DNA from: a bacterium
GTDB lineage: Bacteria; Krumholzibacteriota; Krumholzibacteriia; LZORAL124-64-63
Direction of reading: 5' to 3'
Assembly: GCA_016719645.1 (NCBI GenBank)
Contig: JADJYS010000001.1
Span: 558,001-622,000, forward strand
DNA: 64,000 nucleotides
Below the pieces are notes generated by a model. It saw only the letters and a program-made list of their open reading frames with translations. It ran no database searches and was not told the DNA's origin. Within the stretch, counting starts at the first letter, position 1. Each line of letters starts with the position of its first letter. Made by a program: the position numbers and the translations under genes. Positions 27,284-37,172 of the stretch are shown one piece after another.

Positions 27284-27472
27284 GTGCTGAGCCCGAAGCT
27301 CCTGGAGATCCTGGCCTGTCCCCGCTGCAAGGGGCCCCTGACCGTGCCCGCCGATCACGCCTGGCTGGACTGCGCCGCCTGCCGCCTGCGCTACCGGGTC
27401 GAACAGGACATCCCGATCCTGCTGATCGACGAGGCCGCGCCCCTGCCCGCGACGCGGGAGGACCGCCCGTGA
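27284..27472 (+). CDS. Trm112 / YcaR-like zinc-ribbon protein
   Basis: 62 residues. LLEILACPRCKGPL, then WLDCAACRLRYRVEQDIPILL is the Trm112 family pattern: two CxxC pairs forming a zinc ribbon and the closing D-I-P-x-L. Such proteins stabilise methyltransferases in eukaryotes; the bacterial role (often beside lpxK or kdsB) is unknown. GTG 27284 was chosen because AGGAGG lies at 27273-27278. It is translationally coupled to the PorU-like gene by a GTGA overlap, which is an unusual partner for this family. Confidence 0.87.
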   Translation: MLSPKLLEILACPRCKGPLTVPADHAWLDCAACRLRYRVEQDIPILLIDEAAPLPATREDRP

Positions 27473-30400
27473 GGCGCCCCGGGGCGGGATCCGGCCGGAG
27501 CCTCCTGTGGCTCGGCGCGCTGCTGCTGAGCGGCTGGGCCGGGACGGCCGCGGCCATCGACGGCGCCCCCGGATCGCCGACGGTCGGCCAGCCGCGCGTC
27601 GACGTGCTGTCGGCCGACGCGCAGCGGACCGTGCTGCGCTTCGTGTTCCCGTTCGAGGCGGCCGACGGCGCCGCGGGCGGCCTCGCCGACCTGCAGTGGC
27701 GGCGGCCGGGCCCGGTCGTCAGGACCGCGCGCGGGGATTCCGCGCTGGCGCCGACGGCCTCCGCCCTGCTGGCCCTGCCGACGCTGTACCCGCGCTGGCG
27801 CGTGACCAGCGCGTCCTGGTCGATCGCGGCGACGACCGCGCCCGACGTGGCCGCGGCCGTGAACCTCGACGCCGTCCGCCTGCTCCGGGGCGTGCCGGTC
27901 GCAACGCTCTCGGTGAACCCGCTGGCGGGGGACGGCCTGCTGGCCGAGGTCACGGTGGCCGTGGACCACGCGCCCACGGGCGAGTTCGCACCCGTGTTGG
28001 CGGCCGCCGCGGCCGCCGACGCGCAGGCCGGGCCGACCTTCGGCGCCGCCGCGGTGTGCAATCCCGACCTGTTCGCCGCGCTCGCCCGGGGCCGGGCCGC
28101 CCGGCTCGCCGAGGCGGGGGAGAAGGACGTCGAGCACCCCTTCCTGCTGACCGACCATTGGATCAAGCTGGAGATCGGCGCCTCGGGCGTGCACCGCGTC
28201 ACGGCCCTCGCCCTGGCCCTCGACGGCGTGGGCGCCGCGTCGATCGACGCCCGGAAGCTGCGCCTCTACCGCGCGGACATGGATCCCCTGCCCGAAGACG
28301 GCTCGTTGCCGGGCAGCTGGCAGGACGGCTGGCACGCCCTGAGCGAGGTCGCCCTGAAGCTCGAGGACGCCGACGGCACCTGGGACTCCGGCGACGCCCT
28401 GCTGTTCTACGCCGTCGGTCCGGACGCCTGGAGCGACCGCAGCGTCGCGGGCGCCGGGCGGCTCGCCTGGCGCGAGCACCCCTACGCCGGTCGCAGCGTC
28501 TACTGGCTGACCTGGGAGGGCTACGCCGACGAGTCGCCGCTGCCGGGCACGGCCCTGCGGGTCGCGACCGTCGCCGCGCCGCCGGCCGCCGCCGAGGCCG
28601 ACACGCTGCAGCGGGCGCGCCACCACTTCGAGCAGAACATCCTGGAAGCCTACGGCCGCCTGCAGGACAACTGGGCCTGGGACACCGCCATCTTCGACCG
28701 CAAGATCGTGCCGCTCTCGCTGCCCTCGGCCCTCGCCGGGCGGGAGGCCTTCCTGCAGGTCGACGTCCGCTCCAACCACCGCTTCGGGGAAGGCTCGGCG
28801 GAGATCAACACGGCCCGCGCCTGGCTCAACGGCGGCGACCTCGCCGGCCAGGATTTCACGGCGAGCTGGACCGTGCGGCAGGAGCAGGACAGCCTGCGGA
28901 TCCGGCTGGGCGGCACGACGGACGTCGTGCGCAACGGCTTCAACAGCTTGACCCTCTCCCAGGAGAGCCCCGAAGGGTCGCCGTCGCTGATCCTCGACAG
29001 CATCGACGTGCTGGCCTGGGAGCGGCTCGTCAAGTCGACGGGCCAGCTCGACGTCGCGCACTGGGGCGAGCAGGTCGCGGTCCCCGGCGAGGCCGTCGAC
29101 TTCGTCCTGACGCACCCCGCCGGCGCTCCCCCCTTCTGCTGGGACGTGAGCGATCCCGACCTGCCGCGGGCGCTGATCGGGCAGACCCTCGCGCCGAACC
29201 GCATGGCGCTGGGGCTGCAGCGCGATCCGGCGACCGACGCCCACCTCGTCGCCTTCGCCGCCGCGGAGCCCCTGGCTCCCGCCGCGCACGGCCGCCGCAC
29301 GCCGGGCGACCTGCTGCGCCTGTCGGGCGACGTCGACTACGTCGTGCTGCACGACCCGCGCCTGGCCGCGCCCGCCGCCCGGCTGGCCGCCCACCGCTCG
29401 CTCCACCTGCCCGGCCTCGACCACGCGCCGGCGGCCGTGGCGGTGGACGAGGAGGACGTGTACGACGCCTTCGGCGCCGGCGTGAAGGACCCCTTCGCGC
29501 TGCGCAACTTCCTGAAGTGGCTCTGGGCGCGCGGCGGCGGCCGGCTGGCCTACGTCTGCCTGGCGGGCGACGCGTCGCGCGACTACCGCGGGTACCGCAA
29601 CCAGTTCGAGGACCTGCTGCCCACCTGGACGCGCACGTTCTTCCCGGACCTGCTGACCGACTACTCCGCCTACCCTTACGCCACGGACGACGCCCTGGTC
29701 TCCTTCGACGCCCCGGTCCGGGGGCTCGACGTGCCCGACCTGGCGGTGGGCCGCCTGACCGCGCGCGACCTGGACGAGGCCGCGGGCATGGTCGACCGCA
29801 TCGTGGCCTACGAGACGGCGACCCCGCCCGGCGCCTGGCGCAACCGGGCGGTGTTCGCGGCCGACGACTTCACGCAGCCCTCGAGCCCCGGCAGCTACGA
29901 ACGCGTGCACACGCTGCAGGCGATCGAACTGGTGGACAGCTTCGTGCCCCCGACCGTCGACGCCGAGAAGCTGCTGATGATCGACTTCGCCGCCGCGCCG
30001 AGCGGCGTCTACAAGCCCCTGGCGCGCCTGGCGGCCAAGCGCGCCCTGAACGAGGGGACCACGGTCTTCCACTACATCGGCCACGGCTCGGAGCACACCC
30101 TCGCCGACGAGCAGCTCTTCCTGACCGACGACATCTACAGCCTGAACAACGACCTGCGCCGCGGCATCTTCCTGGCGTTCAGCTGCGACGTGGGCATCTA
30201 CGACTCGGCCGTCCGCCAGAGCATGGCCGAGGTCTTCGTGTCGCAGCCCGGCGGCGGCGCGATCGGGGCGATCGCCGCCTCCCAGGTCAGCTACGTCATC
30301 TACAACGATCCGCTCTCGGACCGGTTCTACGCGAACCTCTACCCCGGCCGCGTGGTCGATCCCGGCCGCTCGCCCGGCGCGGCGCTCTGGCTGGCGAAGA

Positions 30401-31509
30401 CCGGCCTCGGCGACGGGAACGTCCAGATGATGCACAACAGCTACCGCTACAACCTGTTCGGCGACCCGGCCCTGCCGCTGCCGAACCCCGGCAGCGGTCC
30501 CGTCCTGCACGCCGCGACCGCCGACACGCTGCGCACCGGCCGGCGCGAGCAGGTCGTCTGCGTGCTCTCGGACCACGGGCTGACCGCGGGCCCCGGCACG
30601 ACGTACGACCTGCTGGTGCAGGAGTCCCGCGAGGACCGCCACTACCAGATCGGCACCGCCAGCCTCGACTACTGGCAGCCCGGCGCCCCGGTCTTCCGCG
30701 GCACCGGCGAGGCCGGCCGCGACACGCTGCGCGTCGAGTTCAAGGTGCCGCTGCAGCTGCGCACCGGCGAGCACGGCAAGCTGCGCCTGATCATCGACGC
30801 GCCCGAGGGGTCGCGCGCGGCCTTCCTCGAACTGCCGGCGGCCCGGGTCGCCACCGGCGGCCTCGACGACGTCGCGGGCCCCGCGGCGTCCCTCGCCTTC
30901 GCGGGGGGCAGCACGCGGGTCAAGACCGGCGCCGAGCTGCGCGCCGACCTGGCCGACAGCAGCGGCGTCAGCATCCTCGGCACGACGCCCCTGAACAGCG
31001 TGCTGCTGGAGTTCGACGGCACCGGCCAGATGAGCAACATCACCGACCGGCTCGTCTTCGAACCGGGCAGCTTCACGCGGGCGCGCGCCACGGTGCCGCT
31101 GCCCGAGAACCTCGTCCCGGGCCCCCACGAGGCGGCGGTGTTCGCGAGCGACCTGCTCGGCAACGTGGGCAGCGACACGCTGTCGTTCCACGTCGTGGCC
31201 GAGGCCGTCACCGGCCTGCAGGACGTCTCGGTCTTCCCGAACCCGACCGCCGGTCCGGCGCGCCTGCTCTTCGAGATCAGCGACCCGATGACCGTGACCT
31301 GGACCCTGTTCACGGTCGCGGGGCGGGCGGTGTGGCAGACGACGCGCAGCTTCGCCGAGGCGGGCCCGCAGGTGCTCGCCTGGGACGGCCGCGACGCCCG
31401 CGGCGACGAGATCGCCAACGGCGTCTACCTGTACGTGGTGCGCGGCGTCGCCGCCGGCGACGCGCGGCACCCGGCGACGGTGAACGGCAAACTCGTGCTC
31501 ATGAAATGA
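27469..31509 (+). CDS. PorU-like C25 (gingipain-family) peptidase with sorting-type C-terminal domain
   Basis: 1346 residues from GTG 27469. It has a signal peptide (LLWLGALLLSGWAGTAAA). About 850 residues of beta-rich sequence precede the C25 catalytic part: VFHYIGHGSE holds the His of the dyad (His872) and FLAFSCDVGIYD the Cys (Cys906). An Ig-like region follows, then a 90-residue FlgD/T9SS-like tail: VFPNPTAGPARLLFEIS, AWDGRDARGDEIANGVYLYVV. In type IX secretion PorU is the surface sortase that removes the cargo signal and attaches A-LPS. The downstream gene is PorV-like, the known PorU partner. It could instead be an ordinary secreted C25 protease; gene order favours PorU. Confidence 0.82.
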   Translation: MRRPGAGSGRSLLWLGALLLSGWAGTAAAIDGAPGSPTVGQPRVDVLSADAQRTVLRFVFPFEAADGAAGGLADLQWRRPGPVVRTARGDSALAPTASALLALPTLYPRWRVTSASWSIAATTAPDVAAAVNLDAVRLLRGVPVATLSVNPLAGDGLLAEVTVAVDHAPTGEFAPVLAAAAAADAQAGPTFGAAAVCNPDLFAALARGRAARLAEAGEKDVEHPFLLTDHWIKLEIGASGVHRVTALALALDGVGAASIDARKLRLYRADMDPLPEDGSLPGSWQDGWHALSEVALKLEDADGTWDSGDALLFYAVGPDAWSDRSVAGAGRLAWREHPYAGRSVYWLTWEGYADESPLPGTALRVATVAAPPAAAEADTLQRARHHFEQNILEAYGRLQDNWAWDTAIFDRKIVPLSLPSALAGREAFLQVDVRSNHRFGEGSAEINTARAWLNGGDLAGQDFTASWTVRQEQDSLRIRLGGTTDVVRNGFNSLTLSQESPEGSPSLILDSIDVLAWERLVKSTGQLDVAHWGEQVAVPGEAVDFVLTHPAGAPPFCWDVSDPDLPRALIGQTLAPNRMALGLQRDPATDAHLVAFAAAEPLAPAAHGRRTPGDLLRLSGDVDYVVLHDPRLAAPAARLAAHRSLHLPGLDHAPAAVAVDEEDVYDAFGAGVKDPFALRNFLKWLWARGGGRLAYVCLAGDASRDYRGYRNQFEDLLPTWTRTFFPDLLTDYSAYPYATDDALVSFDAPVRGLDVPDLAVGRLTARDLDEAAGMVDRIVAYETATPPGAWRNRAVFAADDFTQPSSPGSYERVHTLQAIELVDSFVPPTVDAEKLLMIDFAAAPSGVYKPLARLAAKRALNEGTTVFHYIGHGSEHTLADEQLFLTDDIYSLNNDLRRGIFLAFSCDVGIYDSAVRQSMAEVFVSQPGGGAIGAIAASQVSYVIYNDPLSDRFYANLYPGRVVDPGRSPGAALWLAKTGLGDGNVQMMHNSYRYNLFGDPALPLPNPGSGPVLHAATADTLRTGRREQVVCVLSDHGLTAGPGTTYDLLVQESREDRHYQIGTASLDYWQPGAPVFRGTGEAGRDTLRVEFKVPLQLRTGEHGKLRLIIDAPEGSRAAFLELPAARVATGGLDDVAGPAASLAFAGGSTRVKTGAELRADLADSSGVSILGTTPLNSVLLEFDGTGQMSNITDRLVFEPGSFTRARATVPLPENLVPGPHEAAVFASDLLGNVGSDTLSFHVVAEAVTGLQDVSVFPNPTAGPARLLFEISDPMTVTWTLFTVAGRAVWQTTRSFAEAGPQVLAWDGRDARGDEIANGVYLYVVRGVAAGDARHPATVNGKLVLMK

Positions 31510-31585
31510 GGCAGGCCCGGCCTGCCCCGGTCGACAGAGGCGGGGGCGTCGAAGCTCCCGGTAACCAGGACGGAAGGACGATCCG

Positions 31586-32611
31586 ATGAAGAGGACCCCG
31601 GTGTTCGTGACGCTGCTCGCCGCAGCCTGCCTCATCAGTGCGGCCGGGACGGCCCTGGCCATGTCCGGCGCCGGCGCCATCGCGCTGGAATTCCCGGTCG
31701 GCGCCCGCTTCAACGGCATGGGGGAGGCCGGCACCGCCCTGGCGCAGGACGCCACCGCCATGTGGTGGAATCCCGGCGGTCTGGCCTTCGCCAACGACGT
31801 CTCCCCGGGACGCCTGGAGTTCATGCAGTCGAAGCTCGTGCCCGACCTCGCCGACGACATCGCCCTGTACTGGGGCGGCTACGCGGCCCGCAAGTGGGGC
31901 GGCAGCTTCGGCTTCAACATGACCTACCTGTCGATGGGCGACCAGGAGGGCACCAACGACAACGGCGAGTCCACCGGCATCTTCTCCTCGAACATGTGGG
32001 CGATGGGCTTCACCTACGGCACCCGCATCTCGACCAACCTGGGCGCCGGCCTGGGCGTGAAGTACTTCCGCGACAACCTGGCCCCCGACGCGGCGCTGCA
32101 GGACGGCCGCGGCGGCTCGGGCAGCACCTTCGCCGTGGACGCCGGCCTGCTGTGGAAGATCCCCGCCCTGAAGGCCAACCTCGGCGTGGCCCTGGCCAAC
32201 CTCGGCCCGAACATCACGCACGTCGACGAGGACCAGAGCGACCCCTTGCCGCGCAAGCTCACCTTCGGCGCCGCCTACGGCGTGGTCCAGGGCGAGACGC
32301 TGTCCCTGCTGATGGTCGCCGACTACCTCGTGCCCCTGCTGAACTGGAACGACGACAACGACGACTACGGCCTCGGCCTCGACTTCGGCGAGAACGAGTG
32401 GGGCGTCGGCACCGAGCTGGCCTACGCGCAGTCCCTCTTCCTGCGCTTCGGCTTCAAGAAGGGCACCGGCGAGATCGAGGACACCACCTGGGGCTTCGGT
32501 CTGGATCTCGACCGCTGGGTCGGCAAGAAGATCACGTTCGGCTACGCCTCGGTGCCGCAGGCGAAGGGCCTCGAGCACGTGAACCGCATCTCGCTGGGTT
32601 ACGACTTCTGA
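31586..32611 (+). CDS. PorV-like outer-membrane beta-barrel protein
   Basis: 341 residues with a signal peptide (FVTLLAAACLISAAGTALA). The mature start EFPVGARFNGMGEAGTALAQ, then DATAMWWNPGGLAF, is the PorV/PorQ and FadL-like pattern (small-residue start, then 'WNPAGLA'). Alternating strands follow to the C-terminal aromatic INRISLGYDF-type end (here NRISLGYDF), normal for barrel assembly. In type IX systems PorV shuttles cargo from the translocon to PorU. It lies 76 bases after the PorU-like gene and 38 before the M6 peptidase, both of which carry sorting-type tails. The family is convincing; the exact PorV versus PorQ identity is not settled. Confidence 0.82.
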   Translation: MKRTPVFVTLLAAACLISAAGTALAMSGAGAIALEFPVGARFNGMGEAGTALAQDATAMWWNPGGLAFANDVSPGRLEFMQSKLVPDLADDIALYWGGYAARKWGGSFGFNMTYLSMGDQEGTNDNGESTGIFSSNMWAMGFTYGTRISTNLGAGLGVKYFRDNLAPDAALQDGRGGSGSTFAVDAGLLWKIPALKANLGVALANLGPNITHVDEDQSDPLPRKLTFGAAYGVVQGETLSLLMVADYLVPLLNWNDDNDDYGLGLDFGENEWGVGTELAYAQSLFLRFGFKKGTGEIEDTTWGFGLDLDRWVGKKITFGYASVPQAKGLEHVNRISLGYDF

Positions 32612-32649
32612 ACCGGCGACGGCGCGAACCGGTGGGGGGAAGGGCAGGC

Positions 32650-35600
32650 ATGCGGACCGACGGCGCACCGCGCAGACAGGGACCCTTCCGCCACGCGAGC
32701 CGGTGGCTGGTCGTGGCCCTGTGCCTGGGGCTCGTGCCGCCCGCCGCCGCGGCGGGCGACGCGCGCCCGACCGTCAAGGTGCCGGTCGTGAAGGTCGCGC
32801 CGGAGCGGCTGTTCGCCGGGCCGGGCGGCGAGGCGTCGCGCGCGTCGGCGCAGGGGCGCCTCGAGGTCCTCGAGGAGCGCTTCCACGCGGTCCACGGCCT
32901 GCTCGAGGGGCGCCACGTCTCGCGACGTCCGGGCGCGCGCGCGACCTCGGCGGCGAAGGACGGCGCGCCCACGACGCTGCGGGTGCTGCTGGTCCGCATC
33001 GGCTTCGACACCGACCGCAGCGGCGAGCTGACGAGCGTCACGACGGACGGCAACTTCGTGCTGGCGCCCGACCCCGACGCGATCTTCGACCGCCCGCCCC
33101 ACGACAAGGCGTACTTCGAGGCGCACCTGACCGGGCTCGGCGAGTACTACCGCATCCAGTCCGGCGGCCGCCTCGCCATCGAAGGGCGCGTGCTCCCCGA
33201 GGGCGACCAGGACTGCTACCGCCTCTCGGACCTGGCCGACTACGGCCCCGGCGCCGACGCCGGCTGGACGCTGGAGCTGCTGGAGGACCTGGTCCACGAC
33301 GTCATCGGCGCGGCGGACGCCGGGACCCAGCAGGACGGCAGCGCCAACCTGGCCGACTACGACGACGACAACGAGCTGGCCTACGTGATCTTCGTGCACG
33401 CCGGCGCCGACTGGCAGAGCGACATCAACCGCGACTCGCCCAACGACGTCCCGACCTTCTTCGTGACCCTGGGCGAACCCGTGCGCGCTGCTCGGCGCCG
33501 ACTCCGTGACCGGCGCGCCGGGCCAGATCAGCGAGTGCTCGATCATCCCGGAATCCACCAGCCAGGACGGCTGGCTGGGCAGCATCGCCGGCGCCCTCTA
33601 CCACGAGTTCGGCCACGCGCTGGGCCTGCCCGACGTCTACGACACCACCACCGGCCTGCCGGCGGTCGGGCTCTGGGACCTGATGGACTCCGGCCCGAAC
33701 CTGGTGGCCAACGTCGGCCTGAACGTCCACCCCGAGTACCCCGACTCCATCGACGTCTTCAGCGTGGCGGGCCTGCTGCCGCCGTCGCTGGGCGCCTGGA
33801 ACCGCTGGTACCTGGGCTGGCTGGAGACCGCGACGATCGGCGGCGGCGACCGCGAGGTCCACCTGCCGGCCTCCCAGATCCCGCGCAGCCAGTACGTGCA
33901 GCACTACGGCGGCAGCTCGGTGGGCGGCGCGCCCTACGATTTCGATCCCGCCTACCCGCAGGCCATCCTGGGCGGCGTCTCGCCGCGGGAGTTCTTCCTG
34001 GTGGAGAACCGCTGGGTGCCGCTGAGCGGCGACGAGCTGCCCGACGAGACCGGCATCGGCTTCGTCCGCGACGCGGCGACCGGCGTCTTCCTCTACATGG
34101 GCGGCGACCTCGAGGACCCCGACGGCCCCGGCCCCCTGGAGGAGGCCTCGCGCAACACGGGCATGTACGACTTCTTCCTGCCGGACGGCGGCCTGCTGGT
34201 CTGGCACGTGAACGAGGCGCGCATCGAAGCGCAGCTCGCCGACAACACGATCAACGGCGAGGGCGACGGCCTGCGCCTGCTCGAGGCCGACGGCATCCAG
34301 GACGTCGGGGTCTACGACGCCTACGTCTTCGGCTTCTACGGTTCGGCGCGCGACCCCTTCCACGCCGGCACCACGGCGTCCCTGCGGCAGGAGGGGAGGC
34401 CCTCGTCCCGCACCTACGAGCGGGCCTGGACCGGTTTCGAGATGCTGGACATCTCGGCCCAGGGCGCCACGATGACCTTCACCGCCCGCACCCTGCCGCT
34501 GCGCGCCGGCGACCCGCTGCGCCTGCCGGCGGCGACGGATCCGGCCATCGCGCGGCGCCTGGATCCGGAGTCGGTGACGCCCTGGCTCGTCGACGGGATC
34601 GGCGGGCCGGCGGCGGCGCCCGCGCTGGCGTGCGCCTCGCTGCCGGTCGACGCCGTCACCGAGGGCGCGGCCGACGAGCCCGCCTACCTCTTCCTCTTCG
34701 ACGCCGAGGGCCGGCCTGCCGCGCAGGGCGCTCCGGGCTGGCCGGCCGGCGCGGCCGCAGCCCTGACGGCGCCGCTGGCGGGACCGCCGGCCGTCGTGCA
34801 CTTCGCTTCCAACGACCGCGACCTGCTGGTGGTCGGCGAGCGCAGCGGCCACGTCTCCGCCTACCTCGACCTCGTCGCCGGCGGTTCCTGGCTGCGCCTG
34901 TGGGGCCCGTTCGCCGTGGCCGACACGCTGGCCTACGCTCCGGCCGTGGGGCGGCTGCCCGGCGGCGAGGCGCGCCTGCTCTGCTGCACCGAGCCCGGCC
35001 GGGCCCTGCTGCTGGACGAACAGGGCGCGCGCGTGGGCGAACCCATCGCGCTCGATGACCTGGCGGGCGAGGGTGTCGCCGCCGTGCTGGCCGCGCCCCG
35101 CGTGGTGACCGCACCCTTCGGCGTGGATCGTTTCCTGCTGCTGACCGACGACCGCTGGTACCTGATCCCCGTCGAAGGGCTCGCCGAGGGCGGCGCGAGC
35201 ACCGGACGCCTCGGCCTGGCTCCGGCCGCCGACGGCTACCGCGTCGCCGTGCTCGAGGACGGCGTCACGGCGCGGGTGGTCGTCATCGGCCGCGACGGCG
35301 CCGCGGTGTCGGTGGTGTTCGCCCCGCACCTCGCCCCGGAGACGGCGCCCTGGCCCCTGCCGCAGCGCGGCTCGCCGGCGGGCGAACCCGCGGTGGCCGA
35401 CCTCGACGGCGACGGGCACGACGACGTGGTCCTGGCGACCGCGACGCACCTGGTCGCCTGCGCGGCCACCGGCGCGCCGCTGGCCGGGTTCCCCCTGGAA
35501 CTCGCCGCACAGTTCCCCTTCGCCGCGCCGACCGACTTCGACGGTTCCCTGGCGGTCTTCGACGTGGACGGGGACGGCCGCAACGAGGTCCTCGCCGCCA

Positions 35601-36205
35601 CCGACGGCGGCCACCTGCTGGCCTGGGACGCGACGGGCCGCCTGCTGCCCCGCGCGCCGCTGCTGTGGGGCGACGCCGGCGGCGCGGCGCTGGTCGCGGG
35701 CGACGATCCCGGTCTGGGCCGCGTGCTCTGGCTCGCGGATCCGGGCGGCCGCCAGGCGCCCGGCCTCGGCGGCACCCCGGTCACCGGTTCGGCCGTCGGC
35801 TGGCTGCCCGTCGCGGCGACGCGCGATGCCGAGGGGACCTCGTGCTGGCTCGGCCCCCTGGGCGGTCCCCGGCGCGACGGCCGCGTCGGCGAGCCGCGCG
35901 ACCTCGGCGCCCTGTCGACCCAGCTCGCCGAACGCGACCGCTTCCTCGCCTACCCCAACCCGCTGCGCGGGCGCGAGGTCGCCTTCCGCTACTGGAGCGG
36001 GCGCGCGGGCGAGGCCCGGCTGTCGGTGCTCAACCTCGAAGGCGAGATCGTGGCCGAGCTGCGCCACGTCGGGGGCGAAGGCACGGTCGAGGAGATCCGC
36101 TGGAGCCCGGACGCGCTGTCCTCGGGCGTCTACCTGGTCCGCTTGACGGCGCCCGCCGTCGAGGGGAACGTCACCCGCCTGCTCCGCCTCGCGGTGGAGC
36201 GCTGA
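32650..36205 (+). CDS. Secreted M6 metallopeptidase with sorting-type C-terminal domain, one frameshift
   Basis: About 1185 residues once a frameshift near 33490 is repaired (adding GC in GTGCGCGCTGCTC). Signal peptide WLVVALCLGLVPPAAAA. The first frame has LRVLLVRIGFDTDRSG and ends near FFVTLGEPVRA. The second has ALYHEFGHALGLPDVYD, the HExxHxxGxxD zinc site of immune-inhibitor-A (M6) peptidases (His319, Glu320, His323). FG-GAP-like calcium repeats (VADLDGDGHDDVVLAT, VFDVDGDGRNEVLAAT) follow. The tail is a T9SS-like domain: FLAYPNPLRGREVAFRYW, LSSGVYLVRL. With the PorU/PorV-like pair upstream it looks like their cargo. The host or substrate is unknown. Confidence 0.86.
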
Positions 36206-36246
36206 ACGTCGTCCCGCGGGCCCGGCCCGCGCGAGGGAGTGAGAAG

Positions 36247-37158
36247 ATGCGTCCCAGCCTCCTGCTGATCACGATCTGCGTCCTGGGCGCGGCCGCGTGC
36301 GCCACCGCCGCCGGCGCCGGCGACCGCGCCGGCTGGCTGCTGGCGCGGGCCGACGACCAGGTCCCCACGCTGCAGCGCGCCGCCCTGCCCCAGGGCGACG
36401 TCGGCGGCTCCCGCATGGCGCCCGCGCCCGCGCACGCCGCGCCCGGCGGCAGCTCCCTGCGGCCGGTGCTGTACTCCCTGCTGGTGCCCGGGCTCGGCGA
36501 GGCCAGCCTCGGCTACCGGCGCGGCTACGCCATGATGGCCCTGGACGTCGCCTCGTGGGTGGGCGTGAAGCACTACCACGACCAGGGCAACCAGAAGCGC
36601 CAGGACTACTACGACTACCTCGACGCGCACTGGACCGAGGCGCGCCTGGAGGCCGCCTTCGGCGACAGCGAGGATTTCGTCGGCACGTTCTTCTACGACG
36701 TGAACGACTACACGGACCTGTCGCTGTGGGTCTCGCGGGAGGACGACGAGCGCGAGTACTACGAGAACGCCGGCAAGTGGGACCAGTTCGTGTTCGGCTG
36801 GGACGACTTCTCCGACCCGCGCGGCTGGCCGGCGAACTGGTGGCAGCAGACCGACCCGACCTGGGACGACTACACCGACCTCAACAGCCGCATCCTGAAG
36901 GACGTGCGCGTCTCGGCCCACCGCGAGGCCTACCGCGCGCTGCGCGAGGACTCCAACCAGGCCTTCGACCGGCGCGACACGCTGGTCTACGTGAACATGT
37001 TCACCCGCGTGTTCAGCATGGTGCAGGTGGCCTACCTCCAGGGCGTCTTCTCGGGCGGCGAGCGGGCCGCCCTGAACGTGTCCGGCCACGAGCTGGCCCT
37101 CATCGCCGAACCCCGCGGGCTGACCACCAGCCGGCTGGGCGTGTCCATCTCCTACTGA
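36247..37158 (+). CDS. Envelope protein resembling DUF5683, first of a tandem pair
   Basis: 303 residues. Signal peptide LLLITICVLGAAACATAAGA; the Cys makes a lipoprotein possible. A hydrophobic stretch SLRPVLYSLLVPGLGEASLGYRRGYAMMALDVASWVGV matches the 'LLPGLGQ' pattern of DUF5683-type membrane proteins. The remainder is rich in Tyr, Trp and Asp (ENAGKWDQFVFGWDDFSDPRGW), which suggests an extended surface domain. It shares its layout with the next gene, including a late NQAFDRRDTLVYVNMFTRV stretch against NRAYDRRDFMILFAIVNRAV, so the two are paralogues. Function is unknown; the envelope location follows from the signal peptide. Confidence 0.66.
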   Translation: MRPSLLLITICVLGAAACATAAGAGDRAGWLLARADDQVPTLQRAALPQGDVGGSRMAPAPAHAAPGGSSLRPVLYSLLVPGLGEASLGYRRGYAMMALDVASWVGVKHYHDQGNQKRQDYYDYLDAHWTEARLEAAFGDSEDFVGTFFYDVNDYTDLSLWVSREDDEREYYENAGKWDQFVFGWDDFSDPRGWPANWWQQTDPTWDDYTDLNSRILKDVRVSAHREAYRALREDSNQAFDRRDTLVYVNMFTRVFSMVQVAYLQGVFSGGERAALNVSGHELALIAEPRGLTTSRLGVSISY

Positions 37159-37172
37159 CGAGGCGGGAAGTC

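Noticed and set aside
21384..27290. A 1968-residue open frame across the M23, dnaE and accA genes
   Set aside because: High GC removes stop codons in alternative frames; the translation is Arg/Pro/Gly repeats and the real genes lie in other frames.
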